This document shows positions 23,901 to 35,767 of a stretch of DNA of 64,000 nucleotides, piece after piece (position 1 is the stretch's first letter; each line of letters starts with the position of its first letter). A program made the translations under genes and the position numbers. The stretch comes from Portulaca oleracea. Its lineage: Eukaryota > Streptophyta > Magnoliopsida > Caryophyllales > Portulacaceae. Under the pieces are notes generated by a model that saw only the letters and a list, made by a program, of their open reading frames with translations, made no database searches and had not been told where the DNA came from. The stretch covers positions 10,244,287 through 10,308,286 of the forward strand of contig CM055890.1 of the NCBI GenBank assembly GCA_029582165.1, given 5' to 3'.

Positions 23901-26900
23901 TATGATGGATGATACTGGTACTTTTGTCTTTAAAATAGGTGTGCATACAAATGCTCTCAAAGTCAAACGCGACAATCAGTTTGAGGCAGAGGCAGTATAC
24001 ATATGTTTCTTTCTCAAATCTTATTTTGTCCGCTTCTGAATGTAAATTCCTTGTCACTCATGCCAACAGATATTTAAACCATTTATGCAATACTAGGAAT
24101 TATAACAAGTGTTTGTAATCTGCATGTGGCATAAAGGATGTGAAAGCAAAAATTCAAGTTAGATTACAAATGATTGATCTTAGAATACCAATTTTATGCG
24201 TTTCTAATCATGTATCATAACTCCTAAGATGCGACCTTTGTATAATTTCAAATCTCAAATTTAGATTCTCGTCATTATTCAAGATTATATCAAACAGGTA
24301 CTCCCGGGTTTGAAGGAATGTGATGTTTGGAAATGATAAATATAGTATAAAAATGAATTGGAAAAAGGAGAAAGCTGAGAAAGAGAGAAAAAGTAACGTC
24401 CACCATAAGTTTATGGTAACCTATGTTTTATAATTTAAACAATTTATAAATAGTTGACGTGAAATTTGGTTAAAGTGCAAATTTTTTTGTCCATCGATGT
24501 TATTAATTCAGTCTGGAGTGGAACCTACGTTCTGAATTTTGAATGGCAATGAATCAAAGCAACCAAGAGCTTGTAACTTGGGTGGACTAACTAAAAGAAG
24601 ACAGCCTCTTAATAGTTAGTTCTGATTGTAGTTAATTCATCCTTATTCTTCCCCCGCATCCCTTGGCCCCTGTCTCTACACATATAATAAGGGAAAAGAG
24701 AAAGAAAAGCATATGGTATGTTGTTTTTCATTTGTTTGGTTTCTATGAAGGATTTGTTTGCTTGAGGGGGCAAAGTTGAACAGATACTTATGTATGCAAT
24801 GCTTATAATGTTGTCCTTGATCTTCTTTTTCTGAGAAGTATTGTTGTGTATCAGATTTTGGGAAACACCATGAAGAATCCTCAGTCACTGATGTTGTTCA
24901 CAGTGATAAAGAATCTACATAAACTGGGTTACATGCTAAAGGTAGGCATCTGGAATTCAACTCCTCATTCGCCTCTTGTCATTTGGATGTATTGTGGGAG
25001 TTTTGTAATCCATCTCATCATATCTTATTTTATGAATTTAAGTTGAAAGCCTTGCTGATTCCTCCCCTGTTTTTTTTTTCTCTTTTTTTTAATACAGCTA
25101 TATGCTCTAGAGGATGGCGAAACCATGAAATTGTGGGAAGAAATAGGAGGTCGAGTGACCACTCTAAATCTTGAAAGATATGGCCATTTTGATTGGTCCT
25201 TGTATGTTTGCTAATTGATCTACTGCCATTTGTCTATTGGTTGTGGCAAAAATGAAGTTTATAAGAACAACGTTTTTGAGACATTTGTTGCTGATCTGTT
25301 CTTATTTGATGTCTCTGATGGTAAATAGCCATTTCTTTCTTGCAGTTTTGATGGTGTCATTGCAGACTCTCTTGAGGCGAAAGAAGCCATATCAAGGTAC
25401 TGTTTATTTTCCTCTCCCACTGATAGCACCTGGTGTTTAAGTACTGCATTTAGTTCTATCTCTAGGTGTGTCTTGACCAGCCTATAATATGCCTAACTAT
25501 GTAATATGCCTTTATGAAATAGTGTAACTGAGATTGATTAGTTTCTAACGTTGCATTGTATGGCTCCATAATTTTGATTAAATATGCCCTTATGAAATAG
25601 TATTGACCAGCCTATATATGTCTAACTATGTAATATGCCTTTATGAAATAGTGTAACTGAGATTGATTAGTTTGTAATGGAAGGACTTCTAACATTGCAT
25701 TGTACAGCTCCATAATATTGATTTGCTTACTAGAAGTAAACCGTACCTTTGCTCTGATCCAATATAAATAGAGAATCCTGAATCCCACTGATTGTACTGT
25801 GGAGTCTAGATTGAGTTTCATATTTTTGCAGCCTTATGCAGGAACCCTTCTGCTCTGTACCACTTATATGGATTATACAAGAGGATGGACTTGCAAAGCG
25901 CCTTCTAGATTACAGTCAGATGGGTTGGGAACATCTTATTTCTCATTGGAGAAGTTCGTTTAGCAGGGCGGATGTTGTCGTATTTCCTGATTTTTCATTT
26001 CCGGTAACTCTTGGAATAAATTCTCATTATCATGTTCCCTATGATTCTGCTCCGCTTTGCTTAGTCCTGATCAATTCCTGTGTCAGATGCTATATAGTGC
26101 CCTTGACAATGGGAACTTCTTTGTGATTCCTGGATCACCCGTAGATGCATGGGCTGCGGAAAGCTATGCTAAAACCCATTCCAAACATGATTTGAGAGCA
26201 AGCAGTGGATATAGTGAAGATGACATCATTGTTTTAATAGTTGGAAGTTCTATTGTCTACGATGAACTGTCGTTGGACTACTCTGTGGTGATGCATACTA
26301 TTGCGCCTCTTCTTGTCAAATACAGAAAAGAGGAGGGTGTCAGTGGCCACCTTCAATTCATTTTCTTATGCAGTAACTCCACTGGCAAACCTCAGAATTC
26401 CTTAGAGGTGAATTTAGAATCATTTTCTGTGTACTCACTAACAATACTGCTTTCAGGTTTTAATAATCTGTCAGCTAGACTACAAGAATATATATCTGGA
26501 AGTTTGCCTTTTCATGTCGGTCTTCCATTTGCCCTTTGGTTTCATTTTAATTTTTTTCTTTGCCTGGGTGAAGTATGGTTCGGTCCATCTTGGTAGTTGG
26601 ATTGCCAGAGTGAAGTCTAAATGTTTTAATGTGCTTTTCTTTTTGCTTGGATTTTCTACTTGGTCACTGTCTTTGTTAATTGGGCTACTGGTATATTGCA
26701 ACATTTAAAAACTTGATCCTGGTCTACTTTTTGGTAGACCAAACTTGTATGAGACCTGTTGACCATATATATGAGGTCTTTTTTTTTTCCATCAAGAATA
26801 ATTGGGCCTGAGGATCTAAATCATTATGTATATGAAAGCTTTGGTAGACAATAATTCTAACAAGCAAACCATATTATTTTGGTCTCCGGGTGTTTGTGTG

Positions 26901-29900
26901 AATTTGCAGTATGGCATCGTACTTTTGGCTTGGTTTGATTCTTATAGGCCTCTCCCCCCTTTTTCTATGTAGATTCTTTCATAGACCAGATTGGTGTATA
27001 TGCCAAGGGTAGGACTATAGGAGTGGGGATCAAGGGAAGTAGTACTCACGTTACCAGAAGGCTGTCCTTCATGGGAATCCAAACCCTGTGGCTGGAGCCT
27101 TGCAGCTCTAAGCCTCAAACCACATGAGCTTCCCCGTTGATTTTCATCACAACACTTCAAAATTTGTGTTTGAATCTGTTGGGTTTCTACTTGTGTACTT
27201 AGTTATGAAGAAGGCGATGGTCAGGGGTGTTTCCCACCAAATAAAATCTTGCATTCCTGTTGTCATTATTCTTTATCTTTTCTTTCTTCTCTGGTATTAC
27301 ATTTCTATTTTCTAAACAGTTACTAATTATGGGCGTGTTCTTTTGAGGGATAGATTTAGTTAGATGAGTTTTGGTAAATATTGATCGGCAAAATATTGGG
27401 AAAATGTGTCAAATTTTGAAAATTTACAAAATATATGAAAAATACTCATATTACTCATTACCTAAATGACCCAACTTTTTCCAAATTTTACATGTTTTCC
27501 GATAATTTTCCAACCAATGTTTACCAAAGTTGATCTAACCTATATCTATCTCTTAAAGTAGCTAATTGGATGATTTGATATAAATTCACATTGTTCAGTT
27601 CATCAGCAAATGAGGAGAATAATTTCTGCTGCAAGTTGTACTCTTTTATGCTGGATTGTTGGTTATGCACTTCTTTGGCCATGAGTTTTAGCTTTTGCTT
27701 CTATTGCTTTTGAGATGTCCTTTTTTATAAACTCTGATTTTCTGTAGGATGTTGCTGGTCGCCTTGGGCTTAGTCTAGATTCCATGAGGCAATATAGCAT
27801 GGACCAGGATGTGAATGGAGTACTACTGATGGCAGATATAGCCATATATGGTTCACTACAAGATGAACAAACTTTTCCACCATTGCTAATCAGAATTATG
27901 TCTCTGGGGATTCCCCTGGTTGTGCCTGATCTTCCAGTCATAAGTAGATATGTGAGTTTACATTTTACCACTGAGTATGCTGTTTACCTATGCATGAGCT
28001 GAAACAGGCGAATCGTTTCTCCCCTTTCTGCACTTCATGTTTAATTGATGATTTCTTTAAATACAGGTTACCGATGGTGTGCATGGAATGGTCTTCTCTA
28101 AACATAATCCTGATGATTTGCTGAGAATTTTCTCACTTCTAGTGTCAAGTGAAGGGAAACTCTCTCAAGTTGCTGATGCTATTGGTTCCCATGCAAAGCA
28201 TATTGCTAGGAACTTGTTGGCTTTCGAAGCCATAATTGGCTATGCGAGGCTCATGGAAAATATTGTTAATTTTCCTTCAGATGCTTTGTTGCCTGCTTCA
28301 GCATCTCAGATTCAGCAGGATTCTTGGGAGTGGGATTCTTTTGATAGTGTGACTGAGCAAACAGCTGGTGAGATACTGAATATTGATGAAGAAGGGAATA
28401 GAGTAGAACAGTCTAGCATAGTCGATACACTTGAAGAGGACTTCAGTCGTTCTATCATGTTAGGAAACTTAACTACAGATGTTGACAGCACCGAGATTGC
28501 TGAACATGATCTTGTTATTCAGGATTTAAGTGTTGCTCAACAAATAGAGAGCTCTGAAGAATATGAAAGGCGAGAAACAGAACAGGTATCTGTTTTACTC
28601 CATTCTTCTCATATCAATTTATTTTCTTTACCACCTTTTTGCTTTTCAATTGTTAATCAAAATCATAATTTGAATTTGTTGATATACAGATTGAAGAGAG
28701 AATGGAGAAAGATCCTGGATCTTGGGATGAAATTTACCGTAGTGCTCGGAAATCTGAGAAGCTGAGGTCTGAGCCTAATGAAAGGGATGAGGGAGAGCTA
28801 GAAAGAATTGGCTCTTTGATATGCATTTATGAGGTTTACAATGGTGCGGGAAGCTGGCCATTTTTACATCATGGTTCCCTGTATCGTGGTTTAAGCCTTG
28901 TAAGTTTTATATTGCTTTGAAATTGAACTTCTGTCCCAGTGTTGGGTTAAATGCTCTGTGTTCAAAGATTGACTCCACCTCCTCTTAGGTACCCTGCATA
29001 GGTGGGAATCTGATAGATGAGTCTCATTTGGCCTTATATGTCCAACTTTCAGGACTTGTGCGCATTGTCAAATGCTTATTTGGGACATTCAAGTTTTAAC
29101 TATTAACAATTAGGTGTTCATGTGTGAGTGTTGACTCTTTCTTCAATTTGGTTGAATTTGTTTGCATTACCACATCTGAATAATGCTGACTACAGTGTCA
29201 GATCATAACCCTCCACGCATCTTGGAGGAGGGTTGGGGTTTTGTTATCAGAGTTATGAGCATTTAACCTGGTGTCTTTTTCTTAAATATCAGTTCTTTGC
29301 ACCTCAAATAAGGAGAGAAGGGTTTATTCATGGAACTTATTAAGAAACTTTTATATCCTTATTCAATGTGATGAAGATGCCTGAGATTGTGGGCTTAATT
29401 TCATTAGCCATGGCATGGTTTTCAGTCACTAGATTATTGACTAAAGTGTTAACTTCTTTCCATGTTTTCTTCTTAGTCTACAAGAGCAAGAAGATTGAGC
29501 TCAGATGAGGTGGATGCAGTAAACAGGCTGCCTTTCTTGAATGATTCCCGGTATCGGGATCTTCTGTGTGAGATGGGGGGCATGTTTTCTATTGCATATA
29601 AGGTGGATGACATTCATAAGAAACCTTGGATTGGTTTTCAGTCTTGGCGAGCTTCTGGTGGAAACGTATGTTTTAGAGCTCTACATTTGGTTCATATTCT
29701 GAAATTTAATCTCAAATTTTCTACCTTACATTGTTTTTAACATTACGTCCTGATACTTGTCATGGAAGTAGCTGTAAAGTCTGGAAAAATTCAAACAAGA
29801 CCAAGTTGCCTATTACTGGAACCCTAGGCAAGATTGAACTGTAATAAGGTTGATCTTTTGGTGTGAAGCAGGTTTCACTTTCCATAAAATCAGAAAAGAT

Positions 29901-32900
29901 TCTGGAAGAAACAATACAGCATGAAAGCAAAGGAGATACTATCTACTTCTGGACCCATTTACACATGGACAGTGAACATACAACATCCAGTGACTCTCTT
30001 TCATTTTGGTCCATGTGCGATCTCTTCAATGGAGGAAAGTGTAGGTATGGTTCAGGGGTGTCACCATTTACATGCAATGAATGTTTTACTATACTTCCAT
30101 ATTTGCAGTGCCTGTGTTTTTCATCCAGAATTCCAAAATTTGTGTGCCACCGCCACACCTTGTTACAGATTAAGAGCTACTGCAGATCTAGAGTTTGATC
30201 ATTCAGTTTCTATTGGCTTTTTAAGGAAACTCTTTTTTTGCTACCAACTGATTATCTATCTTTTTAGCAATATTTCTTGCCTAGTTTGTAGCAAAGAGTT
30301 GCTGGGATGAGCATTTGAAATGCTTCTTAGAGCTACTATATTTCTTTTTGGATCTAGTTAGATTTTTACCCCTTGAAGTTTTGAGAAAGTAGGATTTTAC
30401 CCCCCTGGTTTTGGAAATTAGGTTTACCCTACCTCAAGTTTGAATTCATAATTATTTTACCCCTTTTCCGGCGGAAGACAAAACTACTCCAATAGAAGGA
30501 TGTGAAATGTATGAAATGACCCTAATTAAAAGTATCAAAAGACATATTTACCCCTCTCAAAAAGAATAACGAAGTGTCGCCTCTCCTTTCATCGTCAAGG
30601 TTGTCCTCCTCGAAACACTGGATTAAATCAAAGAATGAAACTCAGATATTGAACGAAGATGAGGAAGGGTGGGATGGGTTTAGTTTGTCACGTGCAAATG
30701 GATTTTTAAATGGAGGACATTTTTTCAGTTTCACATTAATTTAAACACTAACTTCATTTGAAAAGGATGTATTTAATCTTTAATACAAATATAAGGTGGG
30801 GAATTTATTACTCAGTTTAAAGTTGAGGTTGGGTAAACCTAATTTCCAAAACCCGGGGGGTTGGGGGGGGGGGGGGGAGGGGGAGGGGTTGAAAATCCTA
30901 CTTTCTCAAAACTTCAAGGGGTAAAAACCTAATTAGTTCTTTCTTTTTTCTTATGCCTTCATAGTACTTTCTCAAAATCCGACTCTTTGGTCTTAAGAAT
31001 GCTGGTTTTAATTAAATATGAAAAATCAATGCATCAGATAATGTCTTGTCTGGTTGAACAAGCATTCGGAGCATAGAACTGGATCAGAAGAACACCGGTA
31101 CAATCAGTCACTATTCAAAGAGTTTTTGGGAGAATAATGCAACTTGCAAACAAATATTTTGGGACTAGTAATGCTAGGGAAATCTAAAGTTTAGAAGTCT
31201 GGGATTTCCCCTTTTCGTCTAGTTATTCTGTGCCTGCTTATTTCTGTAATATTGGTCTTAAGTGTCTTTTATTTTCGTGTTGTTAGGTTCAATGTCTATA
31301 GTTTCCAATATAGTGGGGAAAAAGCAGACTCAAAAGTTATAAGAACTACAATTGAGTGAATTAATAATCTTGTGTCAAACGTAATGAATGTTTCTGTGAA
31401 CTAATCTCTTAAAAAATGCTCGAGGAGCACCTTACTTGAGCTTTGGTATCATAGCATCTTCAACCTGTATGCCGCTTTTTAGTTACTCCTATACCTTTCT
31501 ATTCTTACATCAGCCAGAAAGAAGTTTTTTTTTTTTTTTTTTTTTTTTGTGGGGGGGGGGGGGGGGGGGGGGTTGGAATGGGTCCAAAATTTTAAACAAG
31601 AACTGTTGCCATCAATTTAATGCTGTCAAGATATGTTCATGTCTGCGCTTGCTGCAGCTTAGATTTTGGATTCGTTTCATGCATCCGCTCTGTCCATGTG
31701 AGTGCCTCAGTAAAGTTATTGCAAATTTCCTTCTTGACAATGATCCTTTTGTTCGGGTGAAGTTTCTGGTGTACATTGACCACGACCCGAGAGAAGCCAA
31801 GCTCTATTCTTGATCAAATAGATACTTGCGTTAGAAATAATGTTATATACCAGCTTGATTCTCAAAGCTAGGACTGCTGGTGGACTTTTTTAGAATAAGC
31901 AATCAAAATGTTGCATTAGAGAAATGCCAGGGGGGTTCTGTCGATTTACAAAAGGAGTACTAACAAAACCATTGTTCCCTTGGGCTCGTATGCACGATGT
32001 TATCTACAAAATTCAAAAGACTCGTGTTACTTCCACCGTGAAGCAACTCTACTCGGAACTGCAAAATTCTCGAAATCTAGAGCTTGAAATTCTGATTACT
32101 TAACAAAAATGGGTTTTGAACACTAATATACTCAACCTTAAGGGTACTGAATGCTAATGTATTGACCTTTACTATTGGACACTAGTATACCTATATTTCA
32201 CCCAATTTATTGTTTGTATGCCAAGAACGAGTTCGGTGGCAGTGCACTCTCTTAAGTGTTGACGTGATGGCAAAGATTGCTAAGCTGGCCAGGAATTGCT
32301 GAGTTTGGTGTAGTGTCATTGGTTTCAAGCCGAAGTCAACCAGAAATAGCCAATGAATGGGAAACGGAAGGCTAACCCAAAAATGAACAAAAAAATAAAA
32401 GAGTTGAGCTAGCTAGTTTTTTGTTGACTTCTGCTTAAGCGAAGCTAGCCCATACTGTAAACACGTCAATTCTTGGGCGCAGCTTGGCAATCTTTACTGC
32501 CACATCAATTTTGCACCGAGTGTATCGCCACTGAAATTGTTTTTAGTATACAAACAATAAATAGGGCCAAAGTATAGCTATACTGGTGTCTAATAGTAAA
32601 CTTTGGTATATTAGTCCAATACCACAAAGTTGAGCATACTAGCATCCCGAAATGCAGAAAAAAAAAAGTTGGATGTTTGCTTTGCTAGTGAGTGCATATG
32701 TGTTTTAGCTTAACGTTCCTACAATCCTAACCTTCTGAAGCTCCTTGATCGCATCAGTAGCTTCCCGTTTGAGGTCATACTGTGAGGTTTTCCAGAGGAC
32801 CATCCGATTGTTCTTTAGACTATTGAAGTACAAACCTACCTTGAAGATATAACAGGGCAGCAGCTAGTGAATAGAATAAACTGTATTTCAAATGATGTTA

Positions 32901-34125
32901 AGAATTCCTGTTTGATCAAAGGAATCTAGGAAACCCTGTCGTGCTATGTCATCTTTGAAGGTCTTGGAGTGCATCAATAACGGTCATTGGATACTTCAAT
33001 TTTTATGAACTTTATGAATGTTGTTTCGCGACATAAATCACACATCTTCACAATTTAGTTTAGATTTTTTACAGTTTGACCTCTTGCGGGAAGGGGATCT
33101 GACCTGAAGAGTTTATAAAAACGATGAATTTTTGTAAGAATTCTTAGAGAAGAAAAAAGTTTTCATTAAGTGTTCACATGTAAGCACTTCTTAGGAAGAT
33201 TTTGAGGTGTGAATGTAGAATATCTACATATCAAAGCTCAATGTGAGCTGCAAGGCAGTTTTGCTATGAACGTGGGTTAATGTATTGCATTTGCATGTCT
33301 CAAAAAAAATTGTCAGAAGTGCTTTTGAGGAGGCTTTCCGCCACATGTACGGCTTGCCATCTAATGTTAAAGCTCTTCCTCCGATGCCTGAGGACCAAGG
33401 CCGCTGGTCTGCCTTGCACAGCTGGGTCATGCCCACTCCTTCCTTTCTTGAGTTCATCATGTTCTCCAGGTAATTGTCTACAAGATAAACTTGCATTCTC
33501 TTTGTCTTCTTTTATGGTGTTTCTTTTTGGGTAGTGATAATTACTACAGTATTTATTTATGCCCTCCCCCTGTTTACAGGATCTTTGCTGATTCTCTGGA
33601 TGCGGCACATGGAAACACAAGTGAATGTCTTCTAGGATTGTCAGAGCCTGAGGTAATATCTGCTGAAAATATTTTCACAAGGAATGAAGTGCTACTGAGT
33701 GGCTCTCATGACCTTTTGGCCGTTCCCAATTGCAGAAAAGTCATTGCTACTGCCGGATTCTGGAGCTTCTTGTGAATGTATGGGCTTATCACAGTGCGCG
33801 TAGGATGGTGTACATCGATCCACACACTGGGTTGCTTGAAGAACAGCACCCGGTGGCTCAAAGACATGGATTTATGTGGTCCAAATACTTTAACTTCACA
33901 CTTTTGAAGAACATGGACGAAGATCTTGCTGAAGCAGCAGATGATGGTGACTTACAACGCGAGGCATGGTTGTGGCCCTTGACTGGGGAAGTGCACTGGC
34001 AAGGTATCTACGAAAGAGAGCGCGAGGAAAGATACAGGGTCAAAATGGATAAGAAACGCAAAATAAAGGAGAAGCTACTGGAGAGGATGAAATACGGGTA
34101 TAGGCAGAAAACTCTTGGAAGATAG
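20904..34125 (+). CDS. GT4-type glycosyltransferase with N-terminal membrane anchor (14 exons, 1038 aa)
   Basis: Putative Golgi type II glycosyltransferase of the plant family that includes Arabidopsis At4g01210 and At5g04480; donor and acceptor are unknown. Exons: 20904-21374, 24855-24941, 25098-25201, 25346-25396, 25832-26003, 26087-26407, 27748-27951, 28067-28585, 28690-28899, 29477-29665, 29872-30044, 33317-33469, 33580-33652, 33736-34125. All introns are GT..AG and the sum is 3117 nt. Features: basic N terminus, one hydrophobic anchor at residues about 77-97, a first Rossmann half (LGNTMKNPQSLMLFTVIKNL, VIADSLEAKEA), then the GT-B C-terminal half (VLIVGSSIVYDEL, DQDVNGVLLMADI, PPLLIRIMSLGIPLVVPD). 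The GT4 EX7E motif is not canonical: Glu442 is present but position 450 is Ile. C-terminal plant-specific region: WSALHSWVMPTPSFLEF and a Lys/Arg-rich tail. Length agrees with what I recall of the Arabidopsis proteins (just over 1000 residues). Confidence 0.93.
21375..24854 (+). other. Intron 1 of the glycosyltransferase gene (3.48 kb)
   Basis: Long first intron. It is mostly unique-looking AT-rich sequence; a Stowaway-like element at 23728-23995 is the only defined insertion. First introns of this length often carry regulatory sequence in plants, but nothing specific is visible. Confidence 0.8.
23728..23995. mobile_element. Diverged Stowaway-like MITE in intron 1
   Basis: The left end TTCCCTCCGCTGGAAAACAT and the reverse complement of the right end CTGCCTCTGCCTCAAACTGA are weakly similar inverted repeats, flanked by TA (23726-23727, 23996-23997). 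Old and eroded; 268 bp, non-coding. Confidence 0.55.
25473..25725. repeat. Direct duplication in intron 4
   Basis: Segments starting near 25473 and 25602 repeat 'gaccagcctata', 'ctaactatgtaatatgcc', 'tttatgaaatagtgtaac' and 'gagattgattagttt', then 'cattgta..gctccataat'. The second copy has an extra 'aatggaaggactt'. It is an intronic tandem duplication of roughly 130 bp and is non-coding. Confidence 0.85.
26408..27747 (+). other. Intron 6 of the glycosyltransferase gene (1.34 kb)
   Basis: The exon 6 donor at 26408 (GAG|GTGAAT) and the acceptor before 27748 are inferred from family alignment by eye. The exon 6 frame stays open to 26596, so a longer exon or a small extra exon near 26457-26490 (GFNNLSARLQ) cannot be excluded. 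A possible old MITE lies at 27332-27562. Confidence 0.65.
27332..27562. mobile_element. Possible eroded MITE
   Basis: The left 'GGGCGTGTTCTTTTGAGGGA' and the reversed right 'AGCTACTTTAAGAGATAGAT' share an inverted 'TTTRAGRGATAGAT'. The interior has complementary 'gttttggtaaatatt..gg' and 'ttggtttaccaaag'-like arms. No clear target duplication. Confidence 0.35.
30362..30928. mobile_element. Foldback element with long terminal inverted repeats
   Basis: The first about 85 bp (ATTTTTACCCCTTGAAGTTT...) pair with the last about 85 bp, which reverse to GTTTTTACCCCTTGAAGTTT. Both arms then have 'GAGAAAGTAGGATTTT' and 'AATTAGGTTTACCC'. Flanks CTAGTTAG (30354-30361) and CTAATTAG (30929-30936) match 7 of 8 bases and look like a target duplication. 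Long arms with an 8-9 bp duplication suggest a Mutator-like or foldback origin. Inner sequence has G runs of up to 14. Non-coding. Confidence 0.8.
31525..31572. repeat. Poly-T(24) followed by poly-G(22)
   Basis: Two adjacent homopolymers separated by 'GT'. Lengths of such runs are error-prone in any sequencing method, so the exact count may be an artefact. Confidence 0.9.
32117..32652. mobile_element. Foldback element with very long inverted arms
   Basis: The left arm starting near 'CACTAATATACTCAACCTTA' pairs with the right arm ending '...AAAGTTGAGCATACTAGCAT'. Shared inner blocks are 'CTTTACTATTGGACACTAGT', 'TTTATTGTTTGTAT' and, further in, 'GATGGCAAAGATTGCTAAGC', whose partner is the reverse of 'GCTTGGCAATCTTTACTGCC'. 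The arms span roughly 200 bp each around a short centre. Target duplication not resolved. It is probably Mutator-like; non-coding. Confidence 0.7.
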
Positions 34126-35612
34126 GGTTTCTGACATGATCACAGGAAATGACAGCAACATCTTTTGTAACTAAGACAGCTTTGCTAACATTCTTATCCC
34201 CAATGCCTTGAAAAGCTACCAGCGACTCAAAATGGGTTCTCAAGTTGGAGCACCAACAGGTTTTTATCAAGTTGGAGGGAAGCAATTTAGCTATTGAGAT
34301 TATTTTTAACAGAACTAAATTGTACAGTTGACAGCGATTATAATTTCTTGAGAGGCACAAGGTGCAATTTTGGTAATATAGTTTTTCCTTCTCTTCTTTT
34401 TAGTTTTCTATTCAGCACTGATAATGCAACTGTTACAAAATAGTTGGTATCAGAGTCAATTTGACACCGGATTTTGATGGTCTATATACTCGACGTTGGT
34501 TGGTTGAATACCGTCTGCTTCAGTTTCAGTGACATTTTGCCTCATCTGTATGAAAAGGATCCAAAGCAAGAACAGTCTAAATGGAATTAATGAATTATCA
34601 ATTTGGCTGGGCTTTTTAAAACTAAAATATTTTTCTCCCAAATTCACTCAATTACTGTTGTACAAATTATTATATGCGCTTTGAGCTTGTGCTTCAGGAA
34701 ATGATATCTTGCTAATAAAGATAAAAAGTCAAGTCAGTTTCTTTTAATTGAAGATTGGAACTAGTGTTGGTTATATGCAGAGATTATCAATGGTTATCCA
34801 CATGATAAGCTGTTGCAGTAATCATGGAGATTGTTATAGCTTCATAAAGAAATTGTGACGGTTATATCATCTTCTGATTAAGTATACATTGATTCCTCAT
34901 GATAGCTTGGCTTGCTATTGTTGACCAACAATAGTGTCATTGTTCACCGACTTTAACTAAATTGTTCACTAAGCTATAGGTGTGCACCGGTACAAACCCG
35001 GATCGGACTGGATCGAATTAGCTCAACCCCAGGACCGAGTTTCACAAAATAATAGACCGGGACTAGACCGATTTCACCTTGGACATGGACTGGACCGGGC
35101 TGAGAAAATGGGGAAAAAAAAAACCCTAGCTTTGGTAAGTGTTTGAGTCGGGGCCAACTCAAGCATCAATCAATGTTCACAAAATCTAACTCTTTGAGAC
35201 AAATAACATAAGGGGGTATATATAGGGGTAGGGGAAAAGCCCATCTAAAACCCCGACAAACCGAGATATGGGTTGGTCCGTGGTGACATGAAACAGTCCG
35301 TGGTGACCCTGAAACTAGGAAACTGGATTCCTGGAGGCTTACACGAATTGTGGCATATTACCACGGACCGTGGTGGTCGGGCTAGTTTTTTCTGCAGTCT
35401 TCATATCATTACTTTTGCTTTTACCATTAAAAACTAAATATTATTTACATAGTATTTTCTTTTATAATTATGCATAAATATGTTAGTAAATATATTTAGA
35501 AAATTTATTTTTAAATTAATTATATTATTCTGCTCAAAACAAAATTATATGCATGAATAATTTTGTTACTTACAAACACCAATAATTTTAATAAAAATTT
35601 ATATGTATGAAT

Positions 35613-35767
35613 TAGAGCTGACAAAAATCTGTCAGACCCAATAAGCCAGATTTATTCGACCCAAAAAATACATGAAAAACTGTGTATCGCATCGGACATC
35701 ACGTTTTTGTCCGATGTCCGATTTGTCCAAATCCAGAATTACCCCGATCCAAATTTTTCCAACTCTA
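35613..35767. mobile_element. Short, diverged hAT-type MITE
   Basis: Ends TAGAGCTGACAAAAA and, reversed, TAGAGTTGGAAAAAT are inverted repeats related to the element at 8733-9373. Flanks GTATGAAT (35605-35612) and GTCTGAAT (35768-35775) match 7 of 8, an eroded 8-bp duplication. The 155-bp interior keeps 'GTCCGATGTCCGATT' blocks seen in the longer copy, so it looks like an internally deleted relative. Confidence 0.75.

Larger units (their letters stand above)
30045..33316 (+). other. Intron 11 of the glycosyltransferase gene (3.27 kb)
   Basis: Long intron holding two foldback elements (30362-30928, 32117-32652) and an adjacent poly-T/poly-G tract. The remainder is AT-rich with no ORF of note. 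The 5' and 3' splice sites (AG|GTATGG and TGTCAG|A) keep the reading frame GGKC-R-SAFEEAF intact. Confidence 0.85.

Noticed and set aside
34977..35112. hAT-like left end 'TAGGTGTGCACCGGTACAAA'
   Set aside because: No matching right end or target duplication could be found, so no element is called.
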